DNA of 64,000 nucleotides from Nereocystis luetkeana (Eukaryota > Sar > Phaeophyceae > Laminariales > Laminariaceae): positions 3,046,069 to 3,110,068 of the forward strand of contig JARUPZ010000027.1 of NCBI GenBank assembly GCA_031213475.1, read 5' to 3'. Positions 49,161-60,960 of this stretch are shown here, piece after piece (within the stretch, counting starts at the first letter, position 1; each line of letters starts with the position of its first letter). The translations under genes and the position numbers were made by a program. The notes beneath the pieces are model-generated. The model was not told the DNA's origin. It worked only from the letters and a program-made list of their open reading frames with translations, and made no database searches.

Positions 49161-50530
49161 GGGAAATGATAGAAATGCCCCCGGGGGTACTTTAGTTAAC
49201 GACGCTCCCGGGGGCATTTTAGCATGTTCTGCCCCCGGATTTAGGGGCATATCAAGTTGACGTGCCCCCAGAAATTAAAACGCCGGTACCGCGAGCGATG
49301 GCAGCGACCGCCGGATACCAGACCTGCGTGAGGGTTGTCTACGTCATCTACTGCAGCGGTGTATACGGTAGCTCCGCCGGTGATCGCTTCTCGCCCGATG
49401 TACAGACAGGTTCGTGTTTTCAATATTCATGAACGGTCTCTCCAGGGATCTTTTGGGGGGGGGCACATTGAGCTAAAAGTGCCTCCGAGAATAGACACCA
49501 TGAAGCACATTACCACGAGCGATCGCGACGACCTAGGGTACTACAGTAGACCTGTCTGGGGTTGTCTACGGCATCTACTTCCTGCCTTGATGTATACAGT
49601 AGTTCCGCGGGTTATCGCTTCTCGTCCGATATTCAGACGGATTCGTGTTTTTAACATTCATGAATGGTCTCTCCAGGTATCTTTTGGGGGAACATCAAGC
49701 GAAAAGTGCCCCCAAGTAGACATATACCAGGTACGGCATATTTTACCACCGTGATCGGTGCCGTAGTTCCGCCGGTCATCGCTCCTCGCCCGATATACAG
49801 ACGGGTCCGTGTTCTCAATACTCATCGTCTCTCCAGGCATCATTGGGGGTGCATTAAAGTAAAAGTGCTTCCAAAAGTAGACGCCATGTAGACAACAGGA
49901 CCCAAGCGGTCACGACGGGTGCAGGATGTACTACAGTAGAGTACAGGTTTCTGGGGGTTCTTTATGGTACCTACTGTCATGGGGGGGTGCAGTCGTTCCG
50001 GCGGTCGCCTCTTCTCGCCCGATGTATCGTGTTCTCAACAATCACGATCTCTGCTAAACACATGTAGATTTGCGAGCATATAAATGAAGATGTATTCTTG
50101 ATGCAGATGAAAATTACCGGGCCGTAAAAAGGCACTACATACAGCAACTGGTCCTGTTTGCGCGATTTTTTCATGCCGTAGACAAGCCCCAGGCAGGTTT
50201 CGCACCCTATGGTCGTCGTGATCGCTCCTGGGGGCGTGCTTCATGTTGTCTATTTTCGGAGGCACTTAATGTGCCCCCCGAAAAGAACTGGAGAGGTCAT
50301 GACTGTTGAGAACACGACCCCGTCCGTGCATATCGAGCGAGGAGTGGTGACCGGCGGAACTACTGTACTGCACAGACCACGACAGCAGGTGCCATGGACA
50401 ACTTACTCCCAGAAAGACCTACTAATAGTATCCTGCGGTTGCTTTCATCGCGCGCGGTATCTGGTGTTTTATTTCTGTAAGCGTCGTAAGTTAGTTAAAG
50501 TGCCCCCCGGGGGCACTTTTATCATCTCCC
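49161..50530. mobile_element. 1.37-kb terminal-inverted-repeat element with internal tandem array
   Basis: The ends are imperfect inverted repeats of about 48 bp. The left begins GGGAAATGATAGAAATGCCC. The right, reverse-complemented, begins GGGAGATGATAAAAGTGCCC. Both continue through CCGGGGG, ACTTTA and ACGACGCT. Inside, a unit with TTCTCGCCCGATRTACAGAC, CGTGTTYTYAAYATTCAT and TCTCTCCAGG recurs at about 49377, 49609, 49775 and 49999, with an inverted partial copy at 50275-50340. No transposase frame is visible, so it is non-autonomous. No target duplication is obvious. Confidence 0.85.
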
Positions 50531-51358
50531 TGCTCGTACATTCATCGTATTGATAGTACTGTCTGCAGTGTGCAACAAAGCAAAGTCTCCCAGACGTCGT
50601 TTACTGCATAGAGCAAGCAGTATCTACTCTACTCTACTCTGTGTCGTGCTTTGAGAATACTCCAAAGCTAAAACCTGCCATGAAGTCGCGTTGAGACGCA
50701 GACACGGAAAACACCGTCGTCGTCATCGTCTGCGAGTCGCGTGCCCCACACCGGCACACGGTACTCCTCCGGTCGATGTTCCGTAACGGTTACTCCTCGT
50801 CTATATGATAAAAAAAAAACTGGTGGTCACGTATTATATAAATATTCATATACGTGCTCGTATTGATGGTAAGTCTATATACTAGATGATAAAAGATCTA
50901 CGAGCACAAGAACAAGCTATTAATAATAGGTACTGCTGCTGTATAGTTATTGAACAGCAGTTTACTACACCGGGGTGATACACTCGTACGACGTACGTAT
51001 ATACATGAGAGTACTATTACTATTACTATTACTATTGATATTACTACCTGTTGTATATAATCAGAACTTCAGTAGGGCTCAGAGACCTGTCTCAGAGGGC
51101 TCTGTCAACAGGCAATAACACGCTCTCAATAGTTTTGATGGAGGCGTCCGGTGTTCGGACCTCCCCAGCCAGCGCAGCGTATGGATTACTACGCAGATAA
51201 TTCGGAGTTTGGAGATGCCGTGTCCCCTTCTTCTAACCGGGCATTTTTAGATGTTTAGAGAGAAAGCTGGGAGCTAAGCACAGCAGCAGCAATTTAAGCA
51301 CGAAACACAATAAGCACAGCATCAGCACCAGCAGACTAAGCACTAAAAGCACGGCGGT

Positions 51359-51361
51359 GGC

Positions 51362-51398
<37 letters not shown>

Positions 51399-51402
51399 GC
51401 GG
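51359..51402 (+). repeat. (AGC)n trinucleotide tract
   Basis: About 12 AGC units flanked by GGC units. It is not in any supported coding exon. Confidence 0.9.
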
Positions 51403-51490
51403 CGGGTGCGGCCGCATAATAGATAGCGCATACGACATACACACGACCTCCTCTTCTAGACAACCTTGTTTGCGTTTGATGGTTCGTGTC

Positions 51491-51560
51491 TTAACCCTTT
51501 CCACAGGGAAAAGTATCCCATTCAAACTCCAAGTGATTTTTCCCCAAACGAACCGTGAGT
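51491..51560. repeat. Decayed hairpin MITE remnant
   Basis: It starts TTAACCCTTTCCACAG and contains TTTTTCCCCAAACG. These match the outer and inner arms of the 4690-4786 family, but the right end is lost. Confidence 0.4.
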
Positions 51561-53830
51561 GAGTGCTTGCGATCGTACGATACACCAGGTATTACACAGC
51601 AATAAGCAGTGGCCCGTCTATGACTGAACTCCCGTTCGGGGAAAACGTACTTGGAATTAGACTCTGATTTAAAAGTTGTTGTGCAGTGCACGCAGCACGC
51701 AGTATTTCCATAATTCGGAGAAAAATGCGGCTCCTGCGTCACCGCCGAGCAGCGAGTTGGATCTCAATTTTTCAAAATATCACTTTTTCAAGTACCGAAC
51801 GACAGCAAAAAGCTTGCGACTACGTAATTTACAGCGAATTTTGTTTCTTTTCAAGTGTTTTGTGGGCAAAAACCGAAATAACAACAAAAAAAACTACAGC
51901 AGTACCAAGGTACCAGTATTTAGGGAGAGAGGTCTCCACATTGCTGCATACTCTCGTCTCAGCCACAATATGCAAGCAGAATAAGTAGATGCGAGATGCG
52001 GCTATCTATATACCAAGGTATGAACGATATACAGAGTATAAGATTGGGCTGCTGATGGTAAACCTGGTATGAATCTAGAACCCTACCGGTGAGTAGTTTT
52101 TTATCATTAGTGTTTTGAAGCTCTCTAGAATGTAAGTGTTAAAGAAACATCGACGAAGAAGCTATTCCGATTTGTTTGAGAACATATTGAGTACTATTTT
52201 CACGTCTGCGAAACACGAAAAAACAAAACTGACGACCTCGCTGGCTGGGCTGGTTTGCTGGCTTCCTCTTCATTGCCTCGTTTCCTTACTGGCTAACCTG
52301 TCGCAGGTGTAGGTACACTGACCATCCTACGGTACACGGGCGGATATTATGCATCATGTTTTTGGAGTAAAAATTCGATCTCACAGCAGTCTCGCTCCGA
52401 TTTGCTTTTTTTTTCTTTCTTTTTTTTCTCCCTATACTTAGTATACCAGTATAACATCGTTTTACAGCGGCAGTATCAGGTATATGATATACCACAGGCA
52501 GCAGCGTCACTCGGTCACCTCTGCTGGACGTAAGGGTCGGGATTTGATACTCGGCGGGTTCAAAACCAAAAAAGGTATACCAGGTGCTATGATCAAGGTC
52601 GGGACATTCTGTATCCCTGGACAGAAACATATATATACCTGGTATTTTTTCCAGGTATGTGCGTTCTGCGCCCTTTTCTGGTACTACCTTGTATGTCGCG
52701 GAAAGCGCGAGAAGAGCGGGGAAATTCGATGAAAATGGGCAGCGCCGGGGACGCTGAACATGACTGCCCGAGAAAAAATTGAAGGCCGGGCGGGGGGGGG
52801 GGGGGGGGCACACCTACCACTATCCACGATGACACCTACCTGTTAAACCCTTTGAGGGTAGGGTTAGGGCTGCACTGCTGTACGTAAGCTAAAATCCTAT
52901 ACTAATTGCAAGTGCTTTACACCCACGACGGGAGTGAGTGCAGTCCGAAAGGGATTTTAGTCGCTGAGGTAAGGGCGCCCACGAGTTGAGCTATCAAGTA
53001 GACGCATAAAGTGATGATCGTGCACGAATACACACAAAACACAATACCACCAACAACAACGGCAACACCAGCCCCCTCTTGAACTCTCCCTGTACGGTGT
53101 CGCCTCCTTATACATGGACAGTAAACAGCACTACAGTAGACATCAGTAGTAGATGGATGCGTACAGTATGATACTATCGCACAGCAGTTTGCCATCAGGT
53201 TTTCGAGATGGGGCTTGACCCTCGGCTTGTCCCCTTACTCTCTCAATAATAGTATAACAAAGTATACGAGGCATATACTTGAGTAGCACTTGTAGTAGTG
53301 GTCGTAGTGGAGCGTGATTTTCTCATTATATAAAAAGTAGTGTCTGTCGCACGATCGACCGTCCTGTTTTGATGGCGCATGCTGGCACAGTCTTCTGCTT
53401 TATTGCCGACCAAAAGCAAACCACAAACAAACCGCTACCAGGTACGAGTACTATTAATATATATATACTTCACCAAACAAGACGCAAGGAAGGACAGAGA
53501 GAGAGCAACTTCTCGCGATAACGAATGCCGCTCCATCTGCCCGTCACATGCTCTATTTGATGCCTCGTGTACAACAACATACTATGTGTAAGAAACTGGA
53601 GTAGTCGTGATGCTGCTGTCAACGGCGTGAGGGTGAAACACTGATGACGAGGAGCAGGTAAAGTAGGTATAGTAGGCATAGTAGGTATAGTAGGGTTAAC
53701 GAGGGCTTGCCACGGGAGGGAGGGGGGTGCAACTAGGAGCCTTGAAGAAGGAAAAGTGGCATAGAAAAGACTCAGAGTGATAGAAGAGACTCAGGGTGAG
53801 AGAAGAGAGATTGTTGCGGTTACTGCGATA

Positions 53831-54303
53831 CTATTACGGGGGACCATAGTTCATAGGACCTGAGGTATACATTAAAAACTATATATTTAACCATTTTTAC
53901 TAACAATACTTGGTCCCATTCGCAGGTCGCCCCGGTGGTTCAAGTGGTAAACCTCGAATTCTACTTGTGTTTGAGTCCTGGGTTCGAGCCCCAGGTGGGT
54001 CGGACATTTGACTTTATTTGCAAAAATAAAAATCAAAAGGATTCAATTGTTGAGAGCGCCTTGCAGCGTGGGTAGGCACAATTCGATGCGAGTCGACGAG
54101 GGAAGCAAAGGCTGAAATCTTCTCGCGATAAAAATGAAGGCACGTACCGTAGCGGGAAGGGGGTAGAAGAGCCTGCTATGTGACCCCGGATCTGAGTTAC
54201 GAGTTGGAAGGAGAGAGAGAAGACGATGTGCGAAGATAATAAATGGGATGAGCAAAAAAATAAAATAAAATAAAATAAAATTAAGTATGGTACCCCGTAA
54301 TAG
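53831..54303. mobile_element. MITE copy split by a SINE insertion
   Basis: The left 30 bp (53831-53860) matches the terminal repeat of the 47861 MITE at 29 of 30 bases. The interior, in inverse orientation, runs to about 53922. The right terminal repeat resumes at about 54285 and ends CCCCGTAATAG at 54303. The intervening about 360 bp is a SINE. Confidence 0.85.
53930..54285 (+). mobile_element. tRNA-headed SINE
   Basis: The head (53932-54004) has an A-box-like TGGTTCAAGTGG and a B box GGGTTCGAGCC inside a paired CTGGG/CCCAG arm. The acceptor-arm halves do not pair well, so this is not a functional tRNA. A body of about 210 bp follows, matching 39690-39930, then a TAAAATAAAATAAAAT tail. This is the structure of a polymerase III SINE. 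Confidence 0.85.
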
Positions 54304-54814
54304 TAGAGGGTAGTCGATTCAAGTACATACATAATATATACCAGGTACCTGGTAATACAGTAATTGTGTGTATACGATACATTTTCGGAGGGCAAAATAA
54401 ACAATCGTGTACGAACCAGGTATGTATGTACACCTGGTACGTATGTCCAGGTATTATCCTCTACCATGCCAGGTATACTCGTACACACATAAAATACTAT
54501 TAATACCTGGTACCTGGTAGGTTTTACTATTTAACACAATAGGTTACAAGTGGTGAAATGTGCGCCGGAAGCACATACATACTACTCCCGAAGTCGTCAG
54601 AATAGTATCGAGTGCAGGTTCCGCCAGAGTTCACTTTTTTTTATTAGTCAAGGCCTGCCGCACACTTTCCGTTTTTTTAGCCTCGCACCTTTGTCCTATT
54701 TTCGGTCAATGTGCGGAACACGGTAAATAAGCGAAGACAAAGAAAACGGCCTGTTTCGACGGAGGCGTTTTTTTTTTTTTTTTTTCATGGGACCTACACA
54801 CGTAAAGTTAAGAC

Positions 54815-55175
54815 GTAGAGGCGCTCCCGGTGATATAGGGGTTAGACCTCGTAACTACTAGCGCCAAGGTAACAATACTTTCGAGTCCAGTCAAGGCAGA
54901 TATTTTTCTCCAAAAAAAAAAACGAAAGCGCCTTTTGTTAGCGTGAGTTTGTAAAAAGAGACGCGAGTCGACCAGGGCAGAAAACTCTGAATTATCCCCG
55001 CGATTAAAGTGAAGGCACGAGCCGTGTACAGCATGATTAGTGGGGAGTGGGGAGGGGGGATGAGCGCCCGCTATGTGACCTCTGGATATGAGTTACTACT
55101 GTTAATAGGAGGAAGCGAGAGGGTAGGGCGAGGACAAAAATGGATGGACAAAAGAAAGAAAGAAAAGGAAAGGGG
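54815..55175 (+). mobile_element. Second, diverged tRNA-headed SINE
   Basis: The head has a B-box-like CTTTCGAGTCC near 54878. The body shares AGACGCGAGTCGACCAGGG, GATTAAAGTGAAGGCACG and GCTATGTGACCTCTGG-type blocks with the 53.9-kb SINE and ends in an AAAGAAAGAAAG tail. Confidence 0.65.
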
Positions 55176-55359
55176 TATACAGTACTCGTACAACGACCCC
55201 GTGAAGACGTACTTCTTGAGCATATTTACACATGTGCTGACGCCTGATGTTATAACGAAAACAAAACTCCGACGGGCTCTGCGCTTGTAGTGGCCTCCAC
55301 CGACCCGCCGAGAGCCCCCCGGGCGGGAGGGCTCCGGCGAAGATTCTGTGCTACAACAC

Positions 55360-55735
55360 TTCTCTGTAGGCCAAATTCACCCGGGGTGCTATAAGGATTA
55401 CCCTGGGCTGGGTAATCGACCGGTCTTTTACCCCTATAGCTCAGCAGGTAACACCTTCACATTTGATGTCGTCGGCAGGATACGGGTTTGAATCTCACTT
55501 CGAACCTTTCTTTTATAGGTTCGCTTGCGGGTGCGTCTCTAAAAACATGCCTCCCTGGTTCCCCAGGTATTGAAAACGAAGCGGGTGGGTCAGCGTGCGG
55601 CCGTACACGGTACCGACGCCCCAACGATCCCGCCGTTCAGAAGGGGGGGAGAGTGTTGTAAGGATTGCCCTGGGCTGGGCTATCGATCGGTCTTTTATCA
55701 CTATAGCTCAGTAGGTAATACCTTGACAGGGGCTT
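55360..55735 (+). repeat. Pair of related blocks with tRNA-like A and B boxes
   Basis: The block CTATAAGGATTACCCTGGGC ... GACCGGTCTTTTACC, then CTATAGCTCAGCAGGTAACA and GGGTTTGAATCTC, spans about 55390-55500. It is repeated, truncated after the A-box part, at about 55655-55730. The first copy looks like a SINE head; neither has a proper acceptor stem. Confidence 0.55.
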
Positions 55736-56230
55736 CTTGGAGCCCTGGCGGGGGGGCGCACCTCGCCTCCGGTTCGAGGTGCGGGGGCGCGCCATACCCT
55801 TCAGCTCGTGGTGCGCGAGCCGCACGCCTGCTTATCTCTCTCTCTATATATATATATAGAGATACGCACACATACCACTGTACATACATACATACATACA
55901 CACCAATCGCACTTTGTGAAAAAGAAAATAGTCGATTCCTACACGTAAGACTCAACCAGGCTCCCATCTCCACCCTCACGCTACGGGAGGGTGTGACTCT
56001 GTTATCCCCCCCCCCCTGCTGCCCCCTACTATTTTCTATAGGTTGGGTTGGCGTCGGTTGGCAACGACACTGTAAAACATGCCGTTCACTACGTGAGCTA
56101 GACAACCAGGGTACCGTTTTTTTGTTTTTTTTTTGTGGTCGCCCACAGCTGGCTGTGGAGTTAGATCATTTGTGCGAGGTAACGAACCTTTACTCCGCAC
56201 AAGGGAATGATCGTATCAACGTAGTGTTCA

Positions 56231-56553
56231 AGGTAAGACACTCAAGAGGCAGTTACATAGTACTCCCATTGCTGTCTCTGGAATTGCCCACACCGGAAAT
56301 TAAATTAACTAAGTTGAAGCTGTCATCTATATGCAAGCCCGCCTCACAAGCGGTTCTTAGTAGGATGCAGCTCACCCTTCATGCGACTCGCCGGACACCT
56401 CACGGCGCTTCGCGCTTGGTGCAAGCAATGTTTACCTGGTCGGTGAAAACCCGACATGCTCCGTCCCGGCATTGTAGGGATGCGAGGGTCTATGGTCATA
56501 CGACTACGGCCATGCATGAGATCGAGTACATCTCTCGTATCGAGTACCCCCCC
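56231..56553 (-). repeat. Poly-G-headed dispersed repeat, copy 2 (inverted)
   Basis: Reverse complement of the 12431 family. It ends at a poly-C run (56540-56553) and carries a duplicated GTACTCGATCTC head shared only with the 61-kb copy. It extends farther 3' (to 56231) than copy 1. Confidence 0.75.
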
Positions 56554-56759
56554 CCCCCGCCCGGCGGCTCCTTCTTGCTCCCTGGCGATCCCTAAGCTGA
56601 AGCTTGAAGCGGGATGGCCTCCGCGAGATGTCTGCTTGTTTGGCCACCGAAGCGGTGACCTGTGTGGCCACCGAGACGATCGGCAGCAGGCGTTGTTCCT
56701 TCATCATTTACTTCCTTGCCATTGGTCCTCCAATCCTTTCACACCTCGGACGGACAGAT

Positions 56760-57000
56760 CATGATCTATCTATATCTATCTATCTACAGACCATCCACAG
56801 TAGATCATCTAGTTCCTCACCTGCCATTGTGAGAGGTTGTGCAGGATGTATCGTAAAAATCCCCAGGAAACATGTGCTATGAATAGGTCATGCAGGTTAC
56901 ACGGGTCCCCCCCGGCAACATGAGCTAGATCATACAGATCATACAGATCATACAGATCATACAGATCAGGAATATACCAGCCTTGAAAGATCTAGATCAT
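56760..57000 (-). repeat. Dispersed GATC-rich repeat, copy 3 (inverted)
   Basis: It includes CAGGAAACATGTGCTATGAA and CATCTAGTTCCTCACCTG. Flanking arrays are ATCTATCTATC (56765-56790) and (GATCATACA)4 (56935-56968). Confidence 0.6.
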
Positions 57001-57261
57001 GAACTGTAGGAATCGATTTTCTATCCGAGGTGTGAATCCTTTCCCCCCACGACGACGCTCATTGCCAGCTGATCCAAGAAGTTGCCATATACCCTCTACC
57101 CCGACCCAAGGCTCCCCAATCTTTCCGCCGCGAAACAAAGCGGCAACTTTGTGGCTCCGTTCGTCGAAGGACACGTGTAACCACATGATATCCCGGACGA
57201 ACGTGCCATGTGCTGTCTCTATGCCCGTCTCGGAGGTAGAAGAAGCAGCTTGCTCATCCAT
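56992..57261 (-). CDS. Hypothetical ORF, 89 residues, function unknown
   Basis: The frame begins MDEQAASSTSETGIETAHGT and continues with FVRDIMWLHVSFDERSHKV and LFRGGKIGEPWVGVEGIW. This reads like protein rather than random sequence. It runs into the GATC-rich repeat at its C-terminal end. An acceptor-like CGAGAAGG lies just upstream, so it could be an exon of a disrupted gene. I recognise no family. Confidence 0.25.
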   Translation of the reverse strand: MDEQAASSTSETGIETAHGTFVRDIMWLHVSFDERSHKVAALFRGGKIGEPWVGVEGIWQLLGSAGNERRRGGKGFTPRIENRFLQFMI

Positions 57262-57299
57262 CGTGGTCGGCGCTGCCTTCTCGCAGGTGTGCGTGCCTC

Positions 57300-58549
57300 A
57301 TGTATGTCCTCCGCCTGTGGGTCTGCGTGGGCGTCACATCTGCCTACTGTTACTGTTACTGCAGTAGGTTGGACTTGTAACGGTCGGTCTTCCCTCCTGG
57401 CTCGTCCGGCGCCCCCCGAAGACTTTCCGTCCTTGCGACGATGTTCACCGTCATAATCCGGTCCGCCGTGAGGGTCTACTGCTATCAATGATCAAATATC
57501 AATGCATACTACAGTAGTGCTGTGATGTGATGTGACTTGGTGTCGTCAGTCCAGTCGGCGGTGTAAAACAACGCACCGGTATTTTATCAGTCTGCCGTGT
57601 ATGTCGCCCGCGTGTTGATGTGCATGCTGCAACGTATCAACATGTACGGATGGTGCACGGACATACCCTCTCTTTTCTGTTGTGCCGTGCTCGATATCAG
57701 TTTTGGGGAAAAGGACTCCAGTATTACATAGAGGAGGGAACGAACGGTCATTGACAACGAACGGCTTGCCAACCCGGTCCTTTCTCTTTATAATACCGCA
57801 GCGTCTGTTCCTCGACTATATTATAGTCGACGTTGCGGAAGTTCTCAAGTCGAGATAATTCGATGGAAGTTCGCCACGGGGGATACCGATGGACGAAGAT
57901 AAAAAAGTCGATACAAGTACGATTTCGATGGTCGATAGGTCGGATCGAAACTTTCCGTTCAGCATAAGCGTTTAAACTAGCTACTGCGCGGGTTCGGTTC
58001 TTTTTCCTTGGACGCTCTTACGGTTCGGTTCCGTTCGGTTTTGAGGGTTGAGCTAAGGCGTGTCTCTTTACCACCTAAGCATTGGAACGGTTGGAATGCA
58101 AATGAATAGTGCATGCCCCAAGAATTACTGCTGATTGGTCATTCACGATTTTAGAGCGAACAGCTTCCAAGCGTTTCCACCCTGTCCGCCGCAGTTTGAA
58201 GAGGAAGAACAAGCCCCAGACTGCGTACGTAGCTCATCAGTTATCCGCGGGGGCTTGGGCGGCCGCGTCGGATGTGGGCGGGACCCCGTGGTCTGGGCGT
58301 GGCACTAGTCGTATTAATAGCGAGAATCTTGCTCTTGCTTTTGTAGGAGGACCATCTTAATCTTGCTTATATGGGAGGACCGAACGGCCCGAACGAACGG
58401 CAACAAAGAGCGAGATGAACTTGCAGTGGCTGGTGCTGGGAGTGTTGCGATACGTGATACTTGCTTGCCGGGAGGACCACGGGGGAATGGGGATACATGG
58501 TCCCTGGTATGAGTTAAAATGGGAGAATGCGATGGCGCCTGTATAGAAC
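57300..58549. other. Unassigned interval
   Basis: About 1.2 kb with GGTTCGGTTC-type fragments near 57990-58040 and no convincing exon. Confidence 0.4.
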
Positions 58550-59215
58550 TACGTACAGGTATCTCACTCTCTGAGCGTGCTCGGTTCGTACATCCCTGGC
58601 TTCTCAGAGCTCCCACTTGAACAACGCCTCCTTCGAATACTTGCGGGACCTTTCCGGCGGTTCTTTGCTTCCTCCATGTTTTGGCACTTTCAGCCCCTTT
58701 TTCCTTTTTTCTTGTTTTGTTTCGTGTGTGCGCGTGTACTCAGAGCACGGCACCGCGGGCGGCGCCGTCGCGGGTGTCAGCGGGTGCTGGTGGGTCGAGG
58801 GGGGATTGCAAGGAGCGCTGTCGTCGCTTTCGTGCCTAGGCGTCGCGTGTGCCTCGGGACACGAGGGTGGCATGAATGGGCTCTGTTTGGCCTCCATTTG
58901 TGGATTTGGATAGAGTATGTAGGAGTCTATATAAGGATCGTTCGGGATAGCAAGATAAGATTCAAGCGGTGCTTTTTTTTGTGACCAAGCTGAAGTTCAC
59001 AGAGAGCTACGCAGTCTGAGCACCAACATTGTCGCAAGAGTCCCACTGTGAGCACCGGGCTAAACGCGAGGCGGACGATGGGGCTCACTGTGGCAGAGAG
59101 GGAGGAAAGCTTTACCCGGACCGAATCGATGGCGAGGTGGTCGCGAGAGGGGCGGGCGGTGTACGAGGCTGAGAGAGAAGCTTTGCTGCTATATTTATAT
59201 ATAGATATAGATATG
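58550..59215 (+). mobile_element. Partial copy (5' half) of the 1.27-kb element
   Basis: It matches 14634-15290: TATCTCACTCTCTGAGCGTG through the CGAGGCTGAGAGA(G)AAGC block. It stops just before an inverted full copy. Confidence 0.8.
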
Positions 59216-60400
59216 TATGTACAAGGCGCTTCGCTCCGCGGGCGGCCTACGCCGCCCGCTACGCTCGCTCAGAAAGGAAAAATAAAAACACACCAAATTA
59301 CTATACAAAGCGGACAGGGGTCCGCGAATGAATATGCTTTTTTCATGATCGATCGTATAACAGTTGAAAACTGGCGACTTGATAATGCCAAGAGTCCCGC
59401 CGCCATGCTTCAGGAGAAAACAGCTCGGACGCCATATACGCTTTGCGCTTCGCGGGCGGTTGCCGGACGTACGTGGCCCTCTACGCTCGCTCACATGCCG
59501 TACGTACGTATATACCCGAGGTAGGGTAATCCTTTTCCTCTTTTGACATGCTTGCTGCATGTACTGCTGTACGACACACAGCCTTTTCCTCTTTGACATG
59601 GACAGAGAAAGCACAGCACGGCACAGCAGCTCCGCAAAAACACACGAGCAATGAAATGAAACCGAAAAAATTGGAAAGAAAGAAAATCCCCGTCCCCTCA
59701 TGAAATAATTTTCTGTCTATTGGAACACCTTGCGCCGGTCAAAAAATAAAAAATCGAAAACAAAAAAAACGTACAGCAGAGCTTCTCTCTCAGCCTCGTA
59801 CGCCGCCCGCCCCACCCGCGACCACCTCGCCACCGATTCGGTCCGGGTAAGGCTTTCATCACTCTCTGCCACAATCAGCCCCGTCGCCCGCCTCGCGTGA
59901 AGCCCGGTATTCACCGTGGCCGTCGTTCGCCAGCTCGATAACGTTGGAGTTCAAACTACACACCTCCCTCTTTCAACTTCAGCGTGGTCGCAAAAATAAG
60001 CACCGCTTGAATATTATATTGCCCTCCCGAACAACCCTTATAACTCGTACGTACTCTATCAACAATCATAAATGGAAGCCAGACAAAGCCCGTTCATGCA
60101 TCCCTCGTGTCTCGAGGCACACGCGACGCCTAGGCACGAAAGCGGCGACCGCGCTCCTTGCAACCCCCCCTCTACCCGCCAGCACCCGCTGACACCCGCG
60201 ACGGTGCCGGGTCCTCCCGCGATGCCGTGATCGGAGTACACGCACGCACACGAAACGAAAGAAGAAAAAAGGAAGAGGACCGAGAAAACAAAGAACAGCT
60301 GGAAAGGTCCGGCAAGTAATGAAAGGAGGCGATTTGGCAGTGGGAGCTCTGAGAGGCCAGGGATGTAGCAACCGAGCACGCTCAGGGGTTGTGATCTAAG
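59215..60400 (-). mobile_element. Near-full inverted copy of the 1.27-kb element
   Basis: It begins, in minus sense, at the TGAGCGTGCTCGG end near 60390 and runs to the CGGGCGGCCTACGCCGCCCG hairpin at about 59236, with a TATGTATGTACAAGG tail. Together with the forward half-copy at 58550-59215 it makes a large interrupted palindrome. Confidence 0.8.
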
Positions 60401-60409
60401 TATGTAGTT

Positions 60410-60885
60410 CTGTTTATTTTTGACCGGTGCAAGGTGTTCTAATCAGGCAGAAAATTATTACACGAGATATTTCTTTTCTCTATCCGAAATTTCGGTTTCA
60501 TTTTCATCGTTTGCGCGGTGCTAAGGTGCCGTGCTGTGCTTTCTCTTTCGTGCATACAGCGGTATATCAAAATAAGAAAACAACTATTAATACCTACCTG
60601 GGGTATGTATGTACTGTACGTACGTACGGCATGTGAGCAAGCGTAGCGGGCGGAACCGCCCGCGACGCGAAGCGTATGCGGCGTCCAAAGCTGTTTTCTC
60701 CAGAAGCATGGCGGCGGGAGGCTTGGCATTATCAAGTCGCCAGTTTGCAACTACAATCATGAAAAACTACCAGGTATATTTAATCATGGACCTCTGTCCG
60801 CTTCGCATAATTTGATGTACTTTTCCTTCCTGAGCAAGCGTAGCGGGTGGCGTAGGCCGCCCGCGGAACCACCTTGTATATATAT
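60410..60885 (+). mobile_element. Partial copy (3' part) of the 1.27-kb element
   Basis: From GTGCAAGGTGTTCTAATCAG (matches 15317) to the hairpin GGCGTAGGCCGCCCGCGGA and a CTTGTATATATAT tail at about 60885. The internal segment around 15360-15470 is collapsed. Confidence 0.75.
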
Positions 60886-60960
60886 GCAGACGGCACAGGA
60901 CTCGCCTACGGCAGGATTCACGCGCTATGGCCATGGCCTAACCAGGAGGCTCACGAGCGG

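Larger units (their letters stand above)
50531..53830. other. Gene-free, repeat-rich interval
   Basis: No exon chain on either strand. It holds short simple repeats (ATT near 51010, AGC at 51360, a 17-G run near 52785, GTATAGTAG near 53660), MITE remnants and ACCAGGT/ACCTGGT palindrome fragments. Confidence 0.5.

Noticed and set aside
52855..52872. Telomere-like GGTAGGGTTAGGG
   Set aside because: Only about two imperfect units, next to a CCCTTTGAG MITE-type end; too short to call a telomeric tract.
53932..54004. Possible tRNA gene
   Set aside because: A good T arm and B box are present, but the acceptor-arm halves do not pair and the sequence is fused to a SINE body with an A-rich tail.
55430..55500. 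Second possible tRNA gene
   Set aside because: A- and B-box-like sequences occur, but there is no matching acceptor stem and the block is repeated nearby in truncated form.
55570..56595. 341-residue plus-strand open frame
   Set aside because: It runs through SINE-like, simple-repeat and poly-G-family sequence and has no protein-like segment.
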